Positions 43,808 to 47,386 of a DNA stretch of 47,386 bases are shown piece after piece. The stretch is from Chlamydiota bacterium (GTDB taxonomy: Bacteria; Chlamydiota; Chlamydiia; Chlamydiales; Rhabdochlamydiaceae), in assembly GCA_013287365.1 (NCBI GenBank), contig JABDDY010000003.1, positions 1 to 47,386 of the forward strand, in the 5' to 3' direction. How positions within the stretch are numbered: position 1 is the stretch's first letter; each line of letters opens with the position of its first letter. Made by a program: the position numbers and the translations under genes. The notes under the pieces were generated by a model. That model had not been told where the DNA came from. It saw only the letters and a program-made list of their open reading frames with translations, and ran no database searches.

Positions 43808-44826
43808 AAAAGCGCATTGCCTTTGTAACGGGAATCACAGGACAAGATGGCTCCTATCTTGCCGAGCTTCTGCTTGAAAAAGACTACATGGTGCATGGTC
43901 TTGTGCGCCGCAGCTCCTCTTCCAACTTAGGTCGTATTGCCCATCTCTTGCGTCATCCTCAACTGATGCTTCATGAGGGAGATCTCTCCGATGGTTCTAA
44001 TATCAAAGAGCTCTTGGGAAGTATCCGGCCTGATGAGCTCTACAATTTGGCAGCGATGAGCGATGTGGGGGCCTCCTTCATCATGCCCGAGTATACAGCA
44101 GAGGTCGACGCCTTTAGTGTCCTTCGGCTCCTAGAGGGGGTCAGGCAAGCATGCCCCTATGCAAAAGTCTACCAAGCCTCTACCTCCGAGCTTTTTGGCA
44201 AGGTGCGGGAAATTCCCCAGAGAGAAACGACCCCCTTTTATCCGCGCTCTCCCTATGGTGTTGCCAAACTCTATGCCTACTGGGCAATTGTCAACTATAG
44301 AGAAGCCTATGGCCTCTATGCCTGTAATGGCATCCTCTTCAACCACGAGAGCCCGAGAAGAGGAGAAAATTTTGTCTCACGCAAGATCACGCAAGCAGTC
44401 TGTAGAATCCTAGAGGGAAGTGAAGAGCCTCTTGTGCTGGGCAATTTAGAGGCAAGGCGCGACTGGGGCTATGCAAAGGACTATGTCGAGGGGATGTATC
44501 TGATGCTGCAGCAGGAGCGCCCAGAAGATTTTGTCCTTGCAACGGGAAAAACGACCAGTGTCCGCTCTTTTGCCCAGCTTGCCTTTGCTAGTGTCGGGAT
44601 AGAGGTACGCTTTGAAGGACAAGGGGAGGGTGAGAAGGGATATGACGAAAGTTCTGGACGGCTGCTCATCTGCGTTTCTCCCAAATATTTTCGTCCTGCA
44701 GAGGTCGATCTTCTTGTCGGTGATGCCTCGAAGGCCAAGGAGAGACTTGGGTGGGAAGCCAAAACAAGTCTAGAAGAGCTTGTCAGTCTCATGGTTGCAT
44801 CTGATCGATGCACTATCCATGTTTGA
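43804..44826 (+). CDS. gmd: GDP-mannose 4,6-dehydratase
   Basis: '[38 protein letters not shown]', '[38 protein letters not shown]', '[20 protein letters not shown]'. Confidence 0.94.
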   Translation: MKKRIAFVTGITGQDGSYLAELLLEKDYMVHGLVRRSSSSNLGRIAHLLRHPQLMLHEGDLSDGSNIKELLGSIRPDELYNLAAMSDVGASFIMPEYTAEVDAFSVLRLLEGVRQACPYAKVYQASTSELFGKVREIPQRETTPFYPRSPYGVAKLYAYWAIVNYREAYGLYACNGILFNHESPRRGENFVSRKITQAVCRILEGSEEPLVLGNLEARRDWGYAKDYVEGMYLMLQQERPEDFVLATGKTTSVRSFAQLAFASVGIEVRFEGQGEGEKGYDESSGRLLICVSPKYFRPAEVDLLVGDASKAKERLGWEAKTSLEELVSLMVASDRCTIHV

Positions 44827-45832
44827 TCTTGTCATCGATGCACGCATGCAAAGCCATGGCGGCATCGGAACCTATTTGCAAAATCTTCTCCCCTATCTAG
44901 AAAAATCGGGGCTCAAGCTGCTCAAAATCGAGAGCAAGGAGAGCATCTACTCTTTGCGTGAGCAGTTGATGCTTCCTCTGAAAATCCCTCGCACCGCGCT
45001 TTTTTGGTCTGCCCATTTTAATGTTCCTCTCCTACCCATTTTGGCCAAAAGGCGACTTGTCACCCTTCACGATTTTTATCACCTTGCCCATCTGAAAGAG
45101 CTCAGTTTGCTGCAAAGAGCCTACGCGCGCCTCTTCATGCGCGCTGCAGTGCAAAAAGCCTCTCGGCTGATCACCATTTCCTCTTTTACTCAAAAAGAGC
45201 TCTACCGCTTTTTCCCAAGCTTTAGAGGAAAGGTCGATCTGATCCTGCTTGGGCCAGGATCGGTAGCTACAGAGCAGGAAGGTCCAGAGTTTATAGAAAA
45301 ACTACCTGAGAAGTTTTTTCTTTTTGTGGGTAACCTCAAGCCGCATAAAAACGTAGAGACGCTTGTGCGGGCATTTGGACAGGTAGAGGGGCAGGAGCAT
45401 CTTCTCATCGTGGGAAAAAAAGAGGGGATGATCCGAGGAATAGATTGGGAGCGTTTGAGCCTACTGCCAAAGGTCCATTTTATGGGGCAGGTGAAAGGTG
45501 GGGAGCTCCGTGCCCTTTACAGAAGAGCCACAGCGCTTATTTTTCCCTCATTTTACGAAGGGTGGGGTTTGCCGCCAATCGAAGCCATGGCACAGGGCTG
45601 CCCCGTGATTGCCTCAAGAGCTGCAAGCATCCCCGAGGCGTGCGGGGAGGCAGCTCAGTATTTTGATCCACACAGCGTTGATGAGCTAGTCTCGCTTTTG
45701 CGCTCTGTCTCTGATTGGCGCGCAGAATTCATTCTTAAGGGAAAAAAACAGGCGGAGAAATTTAGCTGGCAAAAGTGCGCAGAAAGGCACTTAGAGGTGA
45801 TTCGAGAAGAGATTGAAGCCGCCTCTCTGTGA
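44819..45832 (+). CDS. Glycosyltransferase family 4 (group 1)
   Basis: '[20 protein letters not shown]', '[45 protein letters not shown]'. Confidence 0.92.
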   Translation: MFDLVIDARMQSHGGIGTYLQNLLPYLEKSGLKLLKIESKESIYSLREQLMLPLKIPRTALFWSAHFNVPLLPILAKRRLVTLHDFYHLAHLKELSLLQRAYARLFMRAAVQKASRLITISSFTQKELYRFFPSFRGKVDLILLGPGSVATEQEGPEFIEKLPEKFFLFVGNLKPHKNVETLVRAFGQVEGQEHLLIVGKKEGMIRGIDWERLSLLPKVHFMGQVKGGELRALYRRATALIFPSFYEGWGLPPIEAMAQGCPVIASRAASIPEACGEAAQYFDPHSVDELVSLLRSVSDWRAEFILKGKKQAEKFSWQKCAERHLEVIREEIEAASL

Positions 45833-45900
45833 GCTCCGTGATCTCTGTGGTGGTTTTTGTTTTTTTCTTTACCACAGAGAGCGCAGAGCTCACAGAGAAA
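45823..45900. repeat. ACCACAGAG-type palindromic repeat between convergent genes, possible bidirectional terminator
   Basis: CTCTCTGTGAGCTCCGTGATCTCTGTGGT ... ACCACAGAGAGCGCAGAGCTCACAGAG; supplies the stop codon of the upstream glycosyltransferase. Confidence 0.88.
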
Positions 45901-45921
45901 AAGGAGGGGTATTTTTTCAAG

Positions 45922-47325
45922 CTATAGAGTACTTGTCTCCACTCGCCCATAGACATCGTCAAAGCGGACAATGTCATCTTCGCCGACATATTCTCCCACC
46001 TGCACCTCGATGAGCTCGAGAGACACTTTGCCAGGGTTCTCGAGCCTGTGGGTCGTCGATTTGGGCACGTAAATGCTCTCATTTTCATGAAGAAGCACCT
46101 CTTTGTCATCGACAGTCACTTTTGCTGTTCCCTTAACCACAACCCAATGCTCGCTGCGGTGGTAGTGGAGCTGTAGGCTGAGTTTTTGTCCTGGATCGAC
46201 GGTGATCCTTTTGATTTTGTAGCGCTCTCCCTCCTCTAAAATCGTGTAGCTGCCCCAAGGACGGTGGAGAGTGCGATGTTCAGAGGCCGCTTTAGAGCCC
46301 TTTTCCTTGAGCTTTTCGACAAGGAGTTTGACCTTTTGCGATTGTCCCTTTTTTGCAATGAGAAGAGCGTCATCACTGTCGATGACAATGAGATCCTCAA
46401 TATCGACAGTGGCAATGAGCCTTTTGCTCGTCATCAGCAGGCAGCTACGCGTGCCCATATCGAGCACAGGACCCACCTTCACATTGTCCGAGCTATCTTT
46501 GGAGAGCACTTCATAGACGCCATCCCAAGAGCCAATATCTGACCAAGAAAGATCGAGTGGCATCATTTGGATACGGTTGGAGTATTCAAGGAGCGCATAA
46601 TCGATCGAAAGCTCGGGCAAAAGGTGGAAGTCGCGCAGGAGCTCTGGCACGCTTTGGGAGGCGATCTGCTGCATCTGCTTTTGGTAAAGAGCAAGATCCT
46701 CGAGAAAAGTCGAGATCTGGAAGAGAAAAATCCCCGCATTCCAAAAGTAGTCGCCACTTTTCAAAAAAGCTTCCGCTTTTTCTCGAGAGGGTTTTTCGAC
46801 AAACTCCAGAACTTCATGAGTTGTTGTTTTCTCTGAATCCTTCACGCGAATATAGCCATAACCGGTTTCTGGCTTTGAGGGACGAATGCCAAAGACAATG
46901 TGCTGGCCAGATGCTGCAACCTTTTCTGCCTCGAGGATTTTTTCCAAAAAGAGCGATTCGGGAGAGATCAGGTGATCAGAGGAAGAGACAAGAAAACATT
47001 CCTCTTTCCCCGCCCCTAGCTTTTCCTGTAAGACGGCCACAGAAAGGCAAATGGCAGGGGCTGTGTTTCTCTTTTCCGGTTCAATGACAATTTGGCCGGT
47101 CAGCAGAGGATCGATCTGCTCGGCTTGGGATTTGACCAGATGATAGTAGTCTTGGCTTGTGAGAATCAGCAAATCGCCTGGGGAAAAAATCTTTAAAAAG
47201 CGCAAAAGAGTTTTTTGGAGCAGAGAGTGCGACTCGCCAAAATGGAGAAACTGTTTGGGCAGGCTCTGGCGAGAAAGAGGCCACAGACGGGTCCCACTGC
47301 CTCCGGCTAGAATGACAATCTTCAT
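45922..47325 (-). CDS. manC: Mannose-1-phosphate guanylyltransferase / mannose-6-phosphate isomerase (bifunctional type)
   Basis: 'MKIVILAGGSGTRLWPLSRQSLPKQFL', 'FVEKPSREKAEAFLKSGDYFWNAGIF', C-terminal cupin 'RPWGSYTILEEGERYKIKRITVDPGQKLSLQLHYHRSEHWVVVKGTA'. Confidence 0.96.
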   Translation of the reverse strand: MKIVILAGGSGTRLWPLSRQSLPKQFLHFGESHSLLQKTLLRFLKIFSPGDLLILTSQDYYHLVKSQAEQIDPLLTGQIVIEPEKRNTAPAICLSVAVLQEKLGAGKEECFLVSSSDHLISPESLFLEKILEAEKVAASGQHIVFGIRPSKPETGYGYIRVKDSEKTTTHEVLEFVEKPSREKAEAFLKSGDYFWNAGIFLFQISTFLEDLALYQKQMQQIASQSVPELLRDFHLLPELSIDYALLEYSNRIQMMPLDLSWSDIGSWDGVYEVLSKDSSDNVKVGPVLDMGTRSCLLMTSKRLIATVDIEDLIVIDSDDALLIAKKGQSQKVKLLVEKLKEKGSKAASEHRTLHRPWGSYTILEEGERYKIKRITVDPGQKLSLQLHYHRSEHWVVVKGTAKVTVDDKEVLLHENESIYVPKSTTHRLENPGKVSLELIEVQVGEYVGEDDIVRFDDVYGRVETSTL

Positions 47326-47386
47326 CTATGGTAGGATTGTATGTTGGTACTAGATAAGAATCAATTGCGGATAGATTCATAGAGCG

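Noticed and set aside
1-47386. tRNA/rRNA genes
   Set aside because: No cloverleaf-like or rRNA-like segments recognised by eye; a tRNAscan/Infernal run would be needed to exclude them

Overview
The 47.4 kb window looks like a chromosome segment from a chlamydia-like bacterium. That taxon is inferred from gene content and protein style; no search was run. The housekeeping backbone includes TatD, a tolQ-tolR-tolA/tonB-like-tolB-pal-LysM-murI block, an OmpR-type regulator, recB and recD, rpsT, rpoD, a ThyX-like protein, an aromatic amino acid permease, uvrB, and an ABC-exporter/glycosyltransferase/GDP-mannose surface-polysaccharide cluster. Accessory pieces sit between these blocks. They are: (i) tandem F-box-like + leucine-rich-repeat proteins, with a truncated third copy, between recB and recD; (ii) an apparently undescribed secreted/effector-like family with three members (11153-11977, 10881-11150 truncated, 26034-26774), all next to intergenic repeats; (iii) a protein with four apparent tandem retropepsin-like repeats, paired with a Cys-rich secreted protein whose frame is broken at a 5-C/G tract; (iv) a RelB/YafQ-like toxin-antitoxin pair inside the tol-pal block; (v) a Fic gene with five alternating inverted ATAACTCA boxes upstream, the last overlapping its start codon; (vi) three unrelated MITE-like hairpin elements of about 160-175 bp; (vii) several copies of TTAACCACAGAG-type palindromic repeats that abut or form gene 3' ends; (viii) a glycosyltransferase ORF with no canonical start codon. 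No tRNA, rRNA or CRISPR array was recognised. Assignments come from reading the translated motifs only.
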